From: Palaemon carinicauda
Lineage: Eukaryota; Arthropoda; Malacostraca; Decapoda; Palaemonidae
Assembly: GCF_036898095.1 (NCBI RefSeq)
Contig: NC_090736.1
Coordinates: 11,620,186 to 11,684,185, forward strand
DNA length: 64,000 nt
Direction: 5' to 3'
Of this stretch, positions 23,161-34,188 are shown piece after piece (the first letter of the stretch is position 1; each line of letters starts with the position of its first letter). The notes beneath the pieces were generated by a model. The model had not been told where the DNA came from. It did not search any database and saw only the letters and a list, made by a program, of their open reading frames with translations. The translations under genes were made by a program, and so were the position numbers.

Positions 23161-24112
23161 CATTAATGTATTTGTGGATTTCCCATTAGTGCTAATAACT
23201 GCGAGATAAATTTACCTTGGTCATCTAGACCTAGAGACACATGGTGTTACCATCATACACCACTTCAACTGATCATGGACTATGTCAGTGCTTCCTGCCC
23301 CCTACAGGGAAGAGTCATGGTAGACTCTAGGAAAAACTGGATTGTAAGTTCATATGAACAATCTAGCAAACAAACTTGTATATTGGTCTCATCATATACT
23401 TTGTAAAAGATAGTTTGTATTCTGAAATGAACAAAGTATGTATTGATTACTGACACCTCCCCCGGTCTACTTGGTGTGTAAGCAAGTAGACAGATTTTCA
23501 TTTATGTAGGAAAATTGTACAAGTCAGTAATATAATCAGATATATAGAATCAGTCATACCCAGGGACTGATACCTGATACAAAAACACATAATTATGAGG
23601 TTTGTTCACTCTAGAACAGATATTGTATTTGTTCAGAATATATTTTCAATATAAGAGGATAATGAATTGCTCTGGCATCTTTATTTATTTAGAATTTTTG
23701 GGGCAAAAGGAGACACAAAATTCAGAAAGGTATTTATTGATAAACAATCGATAACAAGGATAAGGTGCATTTTATGATACAATATAAAATGAAAATTGGA
23801 AATAGTGTGGAAAGCATAATTAAAATGGTAATAACAGAAATACTTGTTTCACCTGAAAAAGAAACGTGAAGCCACTTTAAGGAAATATTGTAATATTTCA
23901 TGTTTCCTTATTTCTGTCATTACAGTTCATAAACACTTGCGTAGTTATACGCATGGCACATGTGTAAGCCTTTTATGCTTTTTTCACCTGTATACTTAGA
24001 ACAGTTCATAGTGTCATTACTATGACACTTCACTAAACATGTCTCTCCATAGGGAGGGACCATGTACACCCTTCACTAAAAGTCCCAATTAGTGCACTGT
24101 TCTTCGCAGTAT

Positions 24113-25200
24113 TCAAGCGGCAGGTTTTAGAACACTTCCTGCTGCCACCATGAAATGGTTAATCTCTTGCACTTGCTTCGTGTAGTGTTTGAAGAAAACC
24201 CTGGATGACTTCCATCCAGTATAGGAGCGAAGACTTTCAAAATTCATATTCTGAAAGAAATTTAGAGACGAAGCAATTTTTCTCGGATCATAACCTGCAG
24301 GTGTGCTGTCTGGATCCGCTCTGCGAATGAAATAGGTGATCTTCGCCCTTAATTGTTTCAAAGTCAATGTAGAACCTGAGGTTTCTCCCCTAAAAAGCTG
24401 TCCTCCCCTAAAGTCTGAAGTTCTACAAAGATAGACCTTTAGGCATTCTACTGGACATAGAGATGCATCTTCCTTCAGAGGGCAGATTCTCCGGGGACCC
24501 CACCTTTTGGTGGGCAGCTCATTCTTAGCGAGAAACGTTGGGTCAGGAAAGAGATTCAGTTCTCCGCAGTCTGTGAACTGAATGTGGCCTTCATCCCTCG
24601 AAAGGGCCACTATTTCGCTAACTCTGGCTCCCGAGGCTAGTGCAAATAAGAATATAACTTTTTGAGTCAGATCCTTCAGAGAGCAGTCTTCATTGTTCAG
24701 GGTTGAGGCTAAATGAAGAACCTTATCCAAGGACCAAGAAATGGGCCTCGCGGGTGCTTCGGGCCGAAGCCGAGCGCAGGCCTTAGGGATCTTATTGAAG
24801 ATTTCATTAGAGAAGTCTACCTGGAAGGCATATAGCAAGGGTCTTGTCAAGGCTGATTTACACATAGAGATCGTGTTGGCTGCTAAACCTTGTTCATGGA
24901 GATGAATAAAGAATAATAAACAGAAATCTGTCGAGATTTCTTTTGGTTTCTTTGCCTTGACGAAGGCAACCCATTTCTTCCAGGAAGACTCGTATTGTCT
25001 TGTAGATTTCGACTTATATTCTTCTAAAAAGTTGATACTGTCCTTCGAAATCCTGATCCTTTTCTTGACTGCTAAGGCAAGAAAATCATGAGATGAAGGT
25101 TTCGGGTTTTCTGTGATGAAGCAGAGACAGTCGACTTCTGCACTTGTTGAGTCAGAACTGGATCCGGCAACGGGATCAGCTTCAGTCGCAGTTCCGTTAT
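24113..25200 (-). pseudogene. DIRS-2 tyrosine recombinase
   Basis: Integrates the circular DIRS DNA. The minus-strand frame is open from 25708, but its first 180 or so codons overlap the RNase H/methylase ORF and look non-coding; recombinase similarity starts near 25150. Core-binding domain: FLEEYKSKSTRQYESSWKKW and CKSALTRPLLYAF. Catalytic domain: Arg in LASGARVSEIVAL, box HxxR read as YDPRK, Trp in TGWKSSRVFF, and nucleophile Tyr in FKHYTK. The HxxR His is Tyr (TAT for CAT, one transition), so activity is doubtful although the frame is intact. It overlaps the end of the preceding ORF, as in DIRS1. DIRS-5 keeps His at this site. Confidence 0.85.
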
Positions 25201-26871
25201 CAAGGGGAACCAGATGCTGTTGGGCCACTTGTGAGCCACTATCGCTGCTGTTCCCTGAAAGGATCTCAGTTTGTTGAGGACCTTCAGCAGGAGGTTGGTT
25301 GGAGGGAACAGGTAAATCCTGGACCATCTGTTCCAATCTATGGACATCGCGTCTACTGCTTCCACTAGAGGATCCTCGTACGGGGCTACATACTGGGGTA
25401 GCTTCTTGTTGTCGCTCGTTGCAAAGAGGTCTATCTGCAGTCCTGGGACTTTGCGTAAGATGAAGGAGAATGATCTTGCGTCTAGAGACCATTCTGACTC
25501 TATAGGGGTGAGCCTGGATAGAGCGTCCGCCGTCACATTGCGGAACCCTTGGAGGTGAACTGCTGATAAGTGCCATCTCTTCTTTTCCACCAGGCGGAAG
25601 ATGGCCAACATCACTTGGTTGATTTGGGGCGATCTCGAACCTTGTCGGTTTAGACATCTCATTATCACTTTGCTGTCCAGAACCAGTCGAATGTGGATCG
25701 AGCAGCAAAGCTTCAGTTTCTTCAGCAATAGAAAAACTGCCATGGCTTCCAGAATGTTGATGTGGAAGGTTTTGAAGAGGGAGGACCAGGTTCCTTGGAC
25801 TTTCCGTTGGTTAGAGTATCCTCCCCATCCTTCTTTTGAGGCATCCGTGTGAACGGTGACCGAGGGTGGAGGTGGTTGCAAGGGTACCTTCTTCTTTAGG
25901 TACTTGGCCTCCGACCATGGCTTGAGAAGTGATCGCAGACGAGTTGGTATCGGTCTTGTTAGATCTCTTCGAGCGTTTGATGCGTATCTTCTCCAGACTC
26001 CTGATGCATCTTTTAATTGTGCTCTCAGCACTAGGTCTGTCACTGTGGCAAACTGGAGAGAACCCAGAACCCTCTCTTGTTGCCGTCTTGATATCCTGTC
26101 GGATCGTAGAAGTCTCTTGACAGATCCCGCTATCTCTCTCCTCCTCTTTGATGGAATGGATAGGCGGTGTGATTGTAAGTTCCAATGAACTCCCAGCCAT
26201 TGGAACTTTTGAGCTGGAGATAGTCGAGACTTTTCCAAGTTGATCTTGAATCCTTGATGTTCCAGGAACTGGATCACTTTCTTGGAGGCTTGCGTGCATT
26301 CTGCTTCGGATGCTGCCCACACCAGCCAGTCGTCCAGGTAGGCAATCACCTGAACTCCCTTTAGGCGTAGTTGACGAATGACTGCGTTTGCAAGCTTTGT
26401 GAATACCCTTGGGGCTATGTTTAGTCCGAGGGGCATGGCTCTGAAGACGTATTGTCTCTTTTGCAGCCTGAATCCTAGGTAGGAGGAAACTTGTCGATTG
26501 ATTGGGACATGCCAATATGCGTCCGCCATGTCTATGGAGACTGTGCATGCCTGCTTGGGCAGTAGGGTCCTAATGTGTTAAAGAGTCAACATCCTGAACT
26601 TGTGGTTCACTATGAACTTGTTGAGTGGTGACAAGTCCAGAATGACTCCGAGTCTTTCTTCGAGTCTTTCTTCGGAACACAGAACAGCCTTCCTTGGAGC
26701 TTGACGGACTTTGCCCTCCTTATGACTCTCTTGTCTAAGAGTTCTTGGACATATACTTCCAGAATGGGGGTTGAGTATTGGAAGAACTGAGGAAAAGTTG
26801 GTGGAGTTGTGTTCCAACTCCAACCCAGTTCGTTTTTTATCAGGCTGTGGGTCCAGGGATCGAAGGTCCAA
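25072..26871 (-). pseudogene. DIRS-2 reverse transcriptase-RNase H with methylase-like domain
   Basis: A 600-codon frame holds ILDLSPLNKFIVNHKFRML, one TAA at 26578-26580, then SIDMADAYWHVPI, MPLGLNIAP and the RT active site AYLDDWLV. RNase H residues are in HTDASKEGWGGY, LEAMAV, LVLDSKV and NVTADALSR. Next comes LQIDLFATSDNKKLPQYV ... DWNRWSRIYLFPPTNLL, the DAM-methylase-like domain described after RNase H in DIRS elements. The RT N-terminus (LLDKRVIRRAKS...FCVPKKD) lies in another frame up to 27050; the frames switch at a 12-bp tandem GAAGAAAGACTC near 26680. Inactive through the stop and the frameshift. Confidence 0.88.
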
Positions 26872-27050
26872 CGATCCCGGAAAGAGAAAAGTCTCCCTCC
26901 TACTGGAAGCATCTCACTTAGAGTGCTGGTTTGAGGACTTGCCTCCTTGGCCATGTTCACCCTTGTTGCCCCTGCCTCTTGAGGGGCGTCTAGAGGAGCC
27001 TCGAAAGGAACCTCGAGACTTCGGCCGAAAGGTCGTGGATTGCCTTTCAA
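26680..27050 (-). pseudogene. DIRS-2 gag/RT junction and RT N-terminus
   Basis: The frame contains FSFRDRWTFDPWTHSLIKNE, then TPILEVYVQELLDKRVIRRA, the leader and primer-grip-side start of DIRS RTs. It overlaps the end of gag by a few bases in a different frame and runs into the frameshift near 26680, after which the RT continues in the preceding entry. Confidence 0.7.
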
Positions 27051-28762
27051 AGGCTGGGGTAAAAACTGGTGACGGTGTCACTAGTTGCTGGGGGTACCAA
27101 TTGGTACGTGGTGGGTGGTTGTGCCACCATCTGGGACACCGTGGCCACGGGAAGTTGTTGTTGTTGTCTAGGCGGGCGAGAGGGCGCTCTTGGTTTCTTA
27201 GTCTTCCTTTTGGGTTGGGGACCCTCATCTAGTGAAGACTTTCTCTTTGCCGACAAACCCCACTTTTGGAGAAGATTCCTATTCTTCGTGGCAGCTTTGT
27301 TGACAACCTCTTTGACCACTTCACTTAGGAAGAGATCTTTTCCCCAGATATTGGAAGAGGCGAACACTAACTCTGTGCAAGCCCGTCTGGCTTTAATAAA
27401 GTTGTACAGGTCTTTGGTGACTTGCCAAGTGAGCCTTGGCAAAGACCATGTACATGTCCGGGGTTGGAGAGACACTTGCCATTGTCTCCAGTCCAGTCTG
27501 AAGAAACATCGAGGCGGCAAGTCTTTCCTTCATTTCCTGCTTCCTACGCAGGTGGAAGTCTGACAACTTAGGGAGGTCTTTTCCGAACTGACGTCCGGCA
27601 ATATCGGCCTCCAACTTCCCGACTGAGAAGGTACTAAAGACGTCCTTCCAGTCAGCATCATTTGATGGTAGGGCAAGGGAAAACGGCCTACAATACACTC
27701 TTCGAGTGTGGGGCAAGGTTTTCCCGCCTCGACTGCCTTTAAGGGTGCCTTAAACCTTTTTTCCATAAAGGGGAAGGCACGGGTGGAAGAAGCAATGAAG
27801 GATGGGTGCTTCTTGCTTAGAGCCAGCACTTTAGAACTAGTGAAGGCCCTCTCCTTCAGCGTGCTTGTAAACAAGGCTTGGGCTTTGGGGAGGTCAAGAA
27901 TTATGGCCTCTTTCGGCTCTGTCTCCTCTTTCGAGGGAGGTTCCGTCCAAAGATGAACATAGCAGTCAGGGTGGGCCCCTTTACTGGGCCAGAATTCAAC
28001 GTCTTCCTCTGGGACCGTACCCAGCTTGTCGGAGAGGAAGGTCTTTCCTCCTGACATGGGCATGTGCTCAGCATGCCCCCATGGGTTGACGTCCAAGAAA
28101 ACAGGAAGGTCCTTAGCGTTTAGCTTCTTCGGAGCTAAACTAGAAGCTACGAGTTGGTGCATCTCTTACCTAAGCGCAGCTTCTTTCTCCGTTGACTGCT
28201 TCTTCATATCCTGAAACATAGACAGGAGAGAGGTTAGTGTCTGGCTTGTATTATCCAATTGAGGGGCAGAGGAGGTCGAAGGGACGGGCTCTGCCACCGG
28301 AGCTGATGAAACCAAAACTATTTCGGTTCCTGCATCGTCGGACTCAGGAGGCAACACAGACTCCTGCTCCTGGTCCTCGACTAGAAGACTGCGTTCCGTG
28401 TCTTCCGAAACAACAGACATGCTGTCTTCTAGCTAGATGTCCTTCATGGCATCCGAAACATCAGATTCTACCGGAATCTGGATGAGTGGGATCTCTGCCT
28501 GAGGTTGTGGTATGATTGCATCCGAAGATGCCCTAGGGAAAAGACAATTCCTCATCCTTTCGTTGGGAAGGTATGGGCCAGTGGTATTCTGAAAACCTCT
28601 GACCCATTTACACAGCTTCACTCTTGCTGCATCCCTTGACTCAGTCGACTTTTGATCATCAAAGGCCTCAGTAACCAGATCTGAACAAATGTCACATACC
28701 TGGGGGTCCCAATACTTTAGAGAACCCTTCGTCGCTGCGCAGCGCGCGTGCGTGTTGCACAT
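27047..28762 (-). pseudogene. DIRS-2 gag
   Basis: The minus-strand frame from 28762 reads through a TAG (28433-28435) and a TAA (28166-28168), shifts frame at about 27700, and returns near 27480. Recognisable parts are VCDICSDLVTEAF near the start, an acidic Ser/Pro segment, DWKDVFSTFSVGKLEADIAG, LWQVTKDLYNFIKARRACTE-like helices, and a basic Gln/Arg/Pro tail (KRKTKKPRAPSRPPRQQQQ). This is the usual helical-then-basic plan of DIRS gag. It ends TAA at 27047, overlapping the RT frame. The two shifts compensate each other. No catalytic role. Confidence 0.75.
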
Positions 28763-28799
28763 CCGTGGCTGCAGAAGTTCTTACTGCGGACGCTACAGA

Positions 28800-30557
28800 A
28801 GTGATTTCCACACTTGGGATGGTCCTCCTGTAAAGAAAGGAAAGGCAGATGAGTATTCAGTGAATTATCTCACAAATTCATCATACAATGTTATGTATAT
28901 TTTAGCTTAGGATAGGTAAGCTAGAAAGGAAGAAGGAAAGACACCTACGTGTGTTTCCTGTTCAGCCAATTGCTATGACCGCCCTCAAAATTGAATTCCG
29001 GGGTATTTCTAAGATAGAAATATTATTAGACGACCTTATCCTCATCATATATAGAGATGTAACATAACACCGTCTTCTAAAATTCAATATTGGTGATTGA
29101 ATGTAGTGATCACCGAAAGTTAAAGAAAGAACTCACTTTCTTTATATTAAGTGGTCTCACAATAGGCTGCCCATGAAACACAGTGTATGTTAGAAACTGT
29201 ATGGGATACCGTACAAACAATACAGTGGTTTTCTTATTGCAGTATGATCAATATTGCAATTTTACTGACCACTATACAGCCATATACTGTAGGACATCCT
29301 GGCATGTGCTGGCATGTTAGTTTTTGGATTTAAAATAAAAGGTGTATTGCCTTCTGGTGGTAGTGGGCGGCAGACCGCTGGCTGTTGTAGGTCGCCGGCT
29401 GCCGGGAGGCCGCTGACATCCGGCGGTCTCCGTCAGCCGACGGCGAGAGATATGTCGTCAGACAATCGTTCGACCGGCTGCCGGCAGTCATCATAGCTGC
29501 CAGTCGCCGGCCGTCGGCAACCCATAACATCCAGCGGCAGTACAATCTGACAACGGTCTGCAGTCCAGCCATCTGCCGGCAGTTGGGACCCAGGATACTA
29601 GTGGTAAGAGAGAGAGAGAGAAAGCATGGGTGTGGGGGGCGTATAAAGGCTTAGCCTTACAACCTTCCATCCGGAATGAGGGTTCATATGGAAGGAGGAA
29701 TGACACATTCAGGCTTCCATCAAACCACAACCCAACCGAACTCTGCCGGCAAGGTTATGGAAGGCAGACCATGAGAGGACTGAAGAACACCCGATAGGGG
29801 TGGGGAATCTCTGCCGGCAGCCGGCACGGCCGGCAGCCGACAGAGAACCCAAGCCAATCCCACAACCTACCGACACTAGGGTCGATTGTAGGATGATGGC
29901 CAAAGGTATGTGAGGGCTAGGCCATCATGAAAGGACAGAGGGGGGAGGGGAGAGGGACCTGTAGGGTGAGGGAGGAGCTGGCAGGTTCTACCTCACCTAA
30001 CAAGACTCCGTTCCGATACTAGAACTACCCCAAGGGGCCAGGGAATTCGATTCCCTATCCTAGGGTAGCCCAGTGCAGAATGAGATGGCAGCACCCTCAC
30101 TGCTATCTCAAACGGTAGGAACAGAGTCTAGTGTCGAAGTCCCCCAAGCAATAGAAGAATTCTATTCTTCAGCTTAGGTTCTGCCGGCACAGGACTGTCT
30201 GCTAGGCCACAGGGAGAAGGCATCATATCAAATAATGCCTGCAGGTGAAGCCTAGGGAGGTCTAGCCTCCTGCATCAGTAGCCTAACCTGATTTAGGAAA
30301 TCAATTCACCAAGCCAGTTGGCAACTGACCACAGATGGATTACTCTGATGTCCTGATCCAAACCCAAAACGAGGATCTGCGGTTAAGGGAAGGGGCAGAA
30401 ACACCCTAGCCTAGATTTACCCGAATAAAATTCAAGGTAAAGTCGACTAGGGTTCAGCCTAGGTTAACTCAGAGGGAGAAGAGATTGCTCTTAAATCTTC
30501 TATGAAGATTAGTATCACTTAAAAAGGCTAGGAGGTGTCAGTCTCCACTTAATAAGA
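28800..30557 (-). promoter_or_regulatory. DIRS-2 leader with clustered GCCGGC palindromes
   Basis: GC-rich and non-coding between gag and the 5' ITR. The palindrome CTGCCGGCAG or its core TGCCGGCA recurs at about 29477, 29573, 29742, 29811 (with a second inverted GCCGGCA nearby) and 30182. This may be promoter or packaging sequence of the element; that role is inference. A pyrimidine-rich CTTTACAG at about 28830 on the minus strand resembles a splice acceptor before gag. Confidence 0.45.
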
Positions 30558-30566
30558 CGATACAAG

Positions 30567-30705
30567 GGTATCAGGACAATTACCCCCCAGAGACAATTAC
30601 CCCCGGTGGACAGTTACCCCCGAGGACAATTACCCCCTAGGGCAATTACCCCCCTAGGACAGCTACCCCCCCAGGACAACTCATTTTATAAATGGTTTAG
30701 AATAA
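30567..30705 (+). repeat. MULE left terminal repeat, six GACAATTACCCCC units
   Basis: Six imperfect copies of about 17-18 bp, then GGACAACTCATTTTATAAATGG, which is mirrored at the right end. The right array (32680-32780) has only four copies. Confidence 0.88.
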
Positions 30706-30799
30706 TAAGAATAAAACTAATATAACAAAGTTTAAAGTAATTTTAATGTATAAAGTCTTTTAAATAAAAAATTCGTAAAACTGTCCTTAAACAGATGTT

Positions 30800-31065
30800 G
30801 CGCTCTAAGTAACTACTCCTTAGTACAATTATATAGTTTCTGAAATTGTTTATAAACTAAAACTGTTGTTGCTCTTTAAACTACTCTTTAGTACAGTTAT
30901 ATAGTTTCTGAAATTGTTTATAAACTAAAACTGTAGTTGCTCTCTAAACTACTCTTTAGTACAGTTATATAGTTTCTGAAATTGTTTATAAACTAAAACT
31001 GTTGTTGCTCTCTAAACTACTCTTTAGTACAATTATATAGTTTCTGAAATTGTTTATAAACTAAA
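30800..31065 (+). repeat. 68-bp tandem repeat inside the MULE
   Basis: Four copies spaced exactly 68 bp, each with TTAGTACAGTTATATAGTTTC followed by TGAAATTGTTTATAAACT. They lie between the left terminal repeat and the transposase start; possibly subterminal transposase-binding or promoter repeats. Confidence 0.92.
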
Positions 31066-31163
31066 TTTTTTTTTAAATGGTTTCAAGAAAAATTTCTTTT
31101 ATTTACTTCCTTGGCATTACTTTTCTTGGTATTTAGTGAAACGTCCAATATCCCCTAAGCAAC

Positions 31164-32561
31164 ATGGAATTTATTAGAAGTTCTAGAGGAAAAGACAAAC
31201 TAGTGCTTGATGGATATATATATGTTAAACAGAAAGACTTGGCAAATGGTGTTGTGTCTTTTGAGTGTGAAGAAAGGAGAAACAAAGCCAGTTGCATGGC
31301 TAAAGTAAAAGTTCATACACAACGAAGTGAAGTTGTTGGTGCTCTTCATAATCACACCCATGCACCATCTAAAGCAAAAATTGATGCTGCGAAAACTTTC
31401 CAAAGAGTCAATATGAGAGCCATCAGTACAGAAGAAACAGCGCAGCAAATACTTTCCGAGGCTTGTGGAAGCATTGATGAAGAAACCAGAGCAAACCTAC
31501 CACCAATTCATCATTTAAGACGTAATATTAGACGACATCGACAACGTTTATCTCGCTCACAGCCATTGCCTTTAAATACCCAGGAATTTGTTTTAACAGA
31601 TGAATATACCAAAACACAAGATGGTCAAGATTTTCTGCTTTTTGACTCTGGGCTAATTGACAAAAAAATTCTGATCTTTGGAACACAGGAAAACTTGGAT
31701 TACCTAAGTCAGGCGTCACATTGGTCGCTAGATGGAACGTTCAAAACAGTGCCTCGGATATTTTTACAATTATACACTATTCATGCTGTCATAAATAATC
31801 GTTCAATTCCATTAATATATGCCCTTTTACTAGATAAAAGCCAAACAACTTACTTAAACCTATTGGAGCAGTTAAAACTACTGAAACATGATTTGGCCCC
31901 ATAGACTATCATGGTCGACTTTGAAAAAGGTATGACTAAAAGCTTACAACTGGCATTCCCACAATACGAAATAAAGGGGTGCTTTTTTCACCTTTGCCAA
32001 AGCTTATATAGAAAAGTTCAATCTTGTGGATTTCAGCAGCGATACCTGGATGATAAAGAGTTTTCTATCGCAACGAAAATGATAGCAGCTTTAGCTTTGG
32101 TACCGTCCTCTGATGTCGAAAAATCATTTGAAACTCTGTGTGAATTCCTCCCACCTGAAATATATCCATTGCAAGACTACTTTGAAGACACATACTTAGG
32201 ACGCCCTTATCGAAGAGAAAGAAGGCGCGAACCATTGTTTTCAATTGAGTTGTGGAGTATGTACAACAGAACGGTAGATGAACTTCCTAGAACCAATAGT
32301 GCCGTAGAAGGGTGGCACAGGAGTTGTTTAGCGAATGTTGGTTGTTGTCATCCAAATATTTGGAAGTTCTTAACGTGCATTAAAAGAGAACATTCATTGC
32401 AACAAATACATATGGTTCAATCTTTGGCAGGTTATCATGGACGGCCATCTCGAAAGAAATATTTAGATGTTGCAAACCGTATTATTTCAGTCACTAAAAA
32501 CTATGAAAATAGAGATGTAGTACAATACCTACGAAGTATTGCATATAATTTGCATTTTTAA
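31164..32561 (+). pseudogene. MULE transposase with FLYWCH-type zinc finger, one nonsense codon
   Basis: Cut-and-paste transposase, 465 codons in one frame with TAG at 31902-31904 between KHDLAP and TIMVDFEKG. N-terminus: FLYWCH-like finger at about 15-67 (GYIYVKQK, FECEERR, ASCMAKVKV, HNHTH), which binds DNA. RNase H-fold core: first Asp in HWSLDGTFKTVP (residue 190), second Asp in MVDFEKGM (252), CxxH-type motif GCFFHLCQ (about 272-279), catalytic Glu in NSAVEGWH (about 382). All catalytic residues are visible, so the stop is the only obvious lesion. The frame closes with TAA just inside the right terminal repeat. Confidence 0.88.
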
Positions 32562-32679
32562 ACTTTTCATTTTAATGTTTTTATGACTTTTCAACTTTCT
32601 TTTAAGAATATTGTATTTAAATGTATTTATATACATTAAAATTATTTTAAATGATGTTATATTAGTTTTATTTCAATTA

Positions 32680-32780
32680 TTTTAAACCATTTATAAAATG
32701 AGTTTTCCTAGGGGGTAGCTGTCCTAAGGGGGTAATTGTCCTAGTGGGTAATTGTCCACGGGGGGTAATTGTCCTAGACC
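32680..32780 (-). repeat. MULE right terminal repeat, four units
   Basis: Inverted relative to the left end: TAAACCATTTATAAAATGAG then GGGGTAATTGTCC units. It has two fewer units than the left. Confidence 0.88.
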
Positions 32781-32789
32781 CGATACAAG

Positions 32790-33374
32790 AGCAATCGGGG
32801 ACATGTATGAAAGTATACTAAAGCCCCTAGGCTAGTAACCCAGGAGCGGTGAGAATCGATTACCTAAATCATCGAACCTCTCTCGTATACTATCTTGGAC
32901 AAGGAAAATTTATGCTGTAATATCTTGTACGTATAAAATATTTCCTAAAGCTTCAATAAATTATCGCACTAGGAAAACTATATCATGCATGAGAGTAAAG
33001 GCTAGGCACCTAGGCTAGGAAGCCTAGCATAAGTGAGGATCGGTAACTAAATCGCCGAAACCACGATACCATTGGCATAATATAAAATTTCCTAGCTAAA
33101 AAGGCTAAATAGCTATATTTATTAAAGCGAAATATACCGGGAAGGTCGTTCTGGCTGACTAAATGACACATGCATATCGAACGACAGCGTCCATGACGCC
33201 CCCGGTTAGGCAACAGCTCTTGTTACGTTAATTACGTCTTGAATCGAGGTAAAAACTGGCAAGAGCTTACATTTATACAAATTAAAGATAATACTCAACT
33301 TTCCAGAGGAAGATGAAGCTGGAGAAAGCATCATAGCAGATAAAGCAATCCAAAATAGCGAGAAAGCACTGGGA
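32790..33374 (-). other. DIRS-2 leader, distal part
   Basis: Continues the leader once the MULE is removed. No coding signal. Confidence 0.5.
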
Positions 33375-33736
33375 AAACTCCGAGTTAGTATCGCTACGAG
33401 AGAAAGAATGACAAGATGGCACCGGGACGTGGCGCTCAATAGTAGTAGGAGTAGAAGCGATGCCTTAATAACGGTTCTCCTACAATTCTTGCCACTTTTC
33501 CCTCTCGAAGCGTAAACGCTATTAGGGGTGTAGATAGCGATGTGGCGTCTCAAGAATACGTCCTCTGATATTATGTGATATCCCTAAAGGCAAAAGCCAG
33601 GGATATTTGCGCCAGGAGTTAGAATTCTGGGTACCTTAAGTAAAATTCTCTGGGATATATCACTGTAGTTAAATATAACCTAGGAAGCTACTATGAAGGA
33701 ACTTCCATCAGGACAACATGGCCTGAGCCCAAAAAG
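33375..33736 (+). repeat. DIRS-2 5' inverted terminal repeat
   Basis: Partner of 22603-22990; its outer end GGACAACATGGCCTGAGCCC is mirrored in the ICR. Confidence 0.88.
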
Positions 33737-33764
33737 AGACTTATTACATCACCTTTGACCTTGT

Positions 33765-33797
33765 ACAAGGATACATAATAATATTATGTATCCTTGT
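33765..33797. repeat. Perfect 15-bp inverted repeat with 3-bp loop
   Basis: ACAAGGATACATAAT and its exact complement are separated by AAT. It lies in the intron just outside DIRS-2. The role is unknown. Confidence 0.85.
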
Positions 33798-34049
33798 GCA
33801 TATTATAATACTTAAGAAATTGGAACCTACTACAGCGCCCTCTACTTGATTGATTTTCAACTGTCACGTACATGTACACATGTACCACATTAATAATTAG
33901 GGTAAACATGAAATCATACTCTTACCATTATTAACTAAGTCAGTTTCCATCAACTGCCAGATGGCCAGACCTTTGAGTAGTAGCAATAGGAACACATCAG
34001 GTGAGTTTAGAAATGAGAAATATTGTCTTTGAAATTCTGTTATTTTCAG

Positions 34050-34188
34050 GTAAGACAGAATTCTCTGTCCACAAAAGATCCAAACATCAAAGAACCATTA
34101 CAAATTAAGCCCATGAATGCACTGCGGGGTATATTTCCACCTGGCAGTTTGGAAAATAAGATTGATAGGTGCACTCTCCCAGCTCTTG
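34050..34188 (+). CDS. Second exon of the host U1-type zinc-finger gene (partial gene)
   Basis: Acceptor TTATTTTCAG ends at 34049 and a GTATGT donor begins at 34189. The 139-bp exon enters in phase 0, matching the phase-0 exit of the exon at 4439-4507, and leaves in phase 1. It encodes VRQNSLSTKDPNIKEP, then LQIKPMNALRGIFPPG and SLENKIDRCTLPALG: a hydrophilic linker with no recognised domain. The open frame continues past the donor, so the splice call rests on site quality, phase and the contrast with AT-rich flanks. No later exon was found before the right edge. The 29.5-kb intron is mostly transposon. Confidence 0.55.

Larger units (their letters stand above)
30567..32780 (+). mobile_element. 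Mutator-like (MULE) DNA transposon nested in DIRS-2
   Basis: A 9-bp target duplication CGATACAAG lies at 30558-30566 and 32781-32789, the size typical of Mutator-like elements. Both ends begin GGT(A/C)T(C/A)(A/G)GGACAATTACCCC. The terminal repeats are arrays of a 17-18-bp GACAATTACCCCC unit followed by a shared AAACCATTTATAAAATGAG/reverse block. A transposase gene (31164-32561) occupies the centre. 2214 bp in total. Confidence 0.88.
22603..33736 (-). mobile_element. DIRS-2: DIRS-like retrotransposon, near-complete but inactivated, interrupted by a MULE
   Basis: Inverted terminal repeats of about 370 bp bound it (22603-22990 and 33375-33736), and an ICR lies beside its 3' (left) repeat at 23050-23160. 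Reading right to left: 5' ITR, long leader with GC-rich palindromes and a nested MULE (30567-32780), gag (28762-27047), RT-RNase H-methylase-like ORF (about 27050-25072), recombinase (about 25140-24113), ICR, 3' ITR. It is the best preserved DIRS here, with only a few stops and frameshifts. The region 23160-24112 holds no gene. Confidence 0.9.

Noticed and set aside
25144..26188. Several plus-strand frames over the DIRS-2 RT
   Set aside because: Antisense shadows of the minus-strand RT/RNase H ORF, with no motifs of their own.
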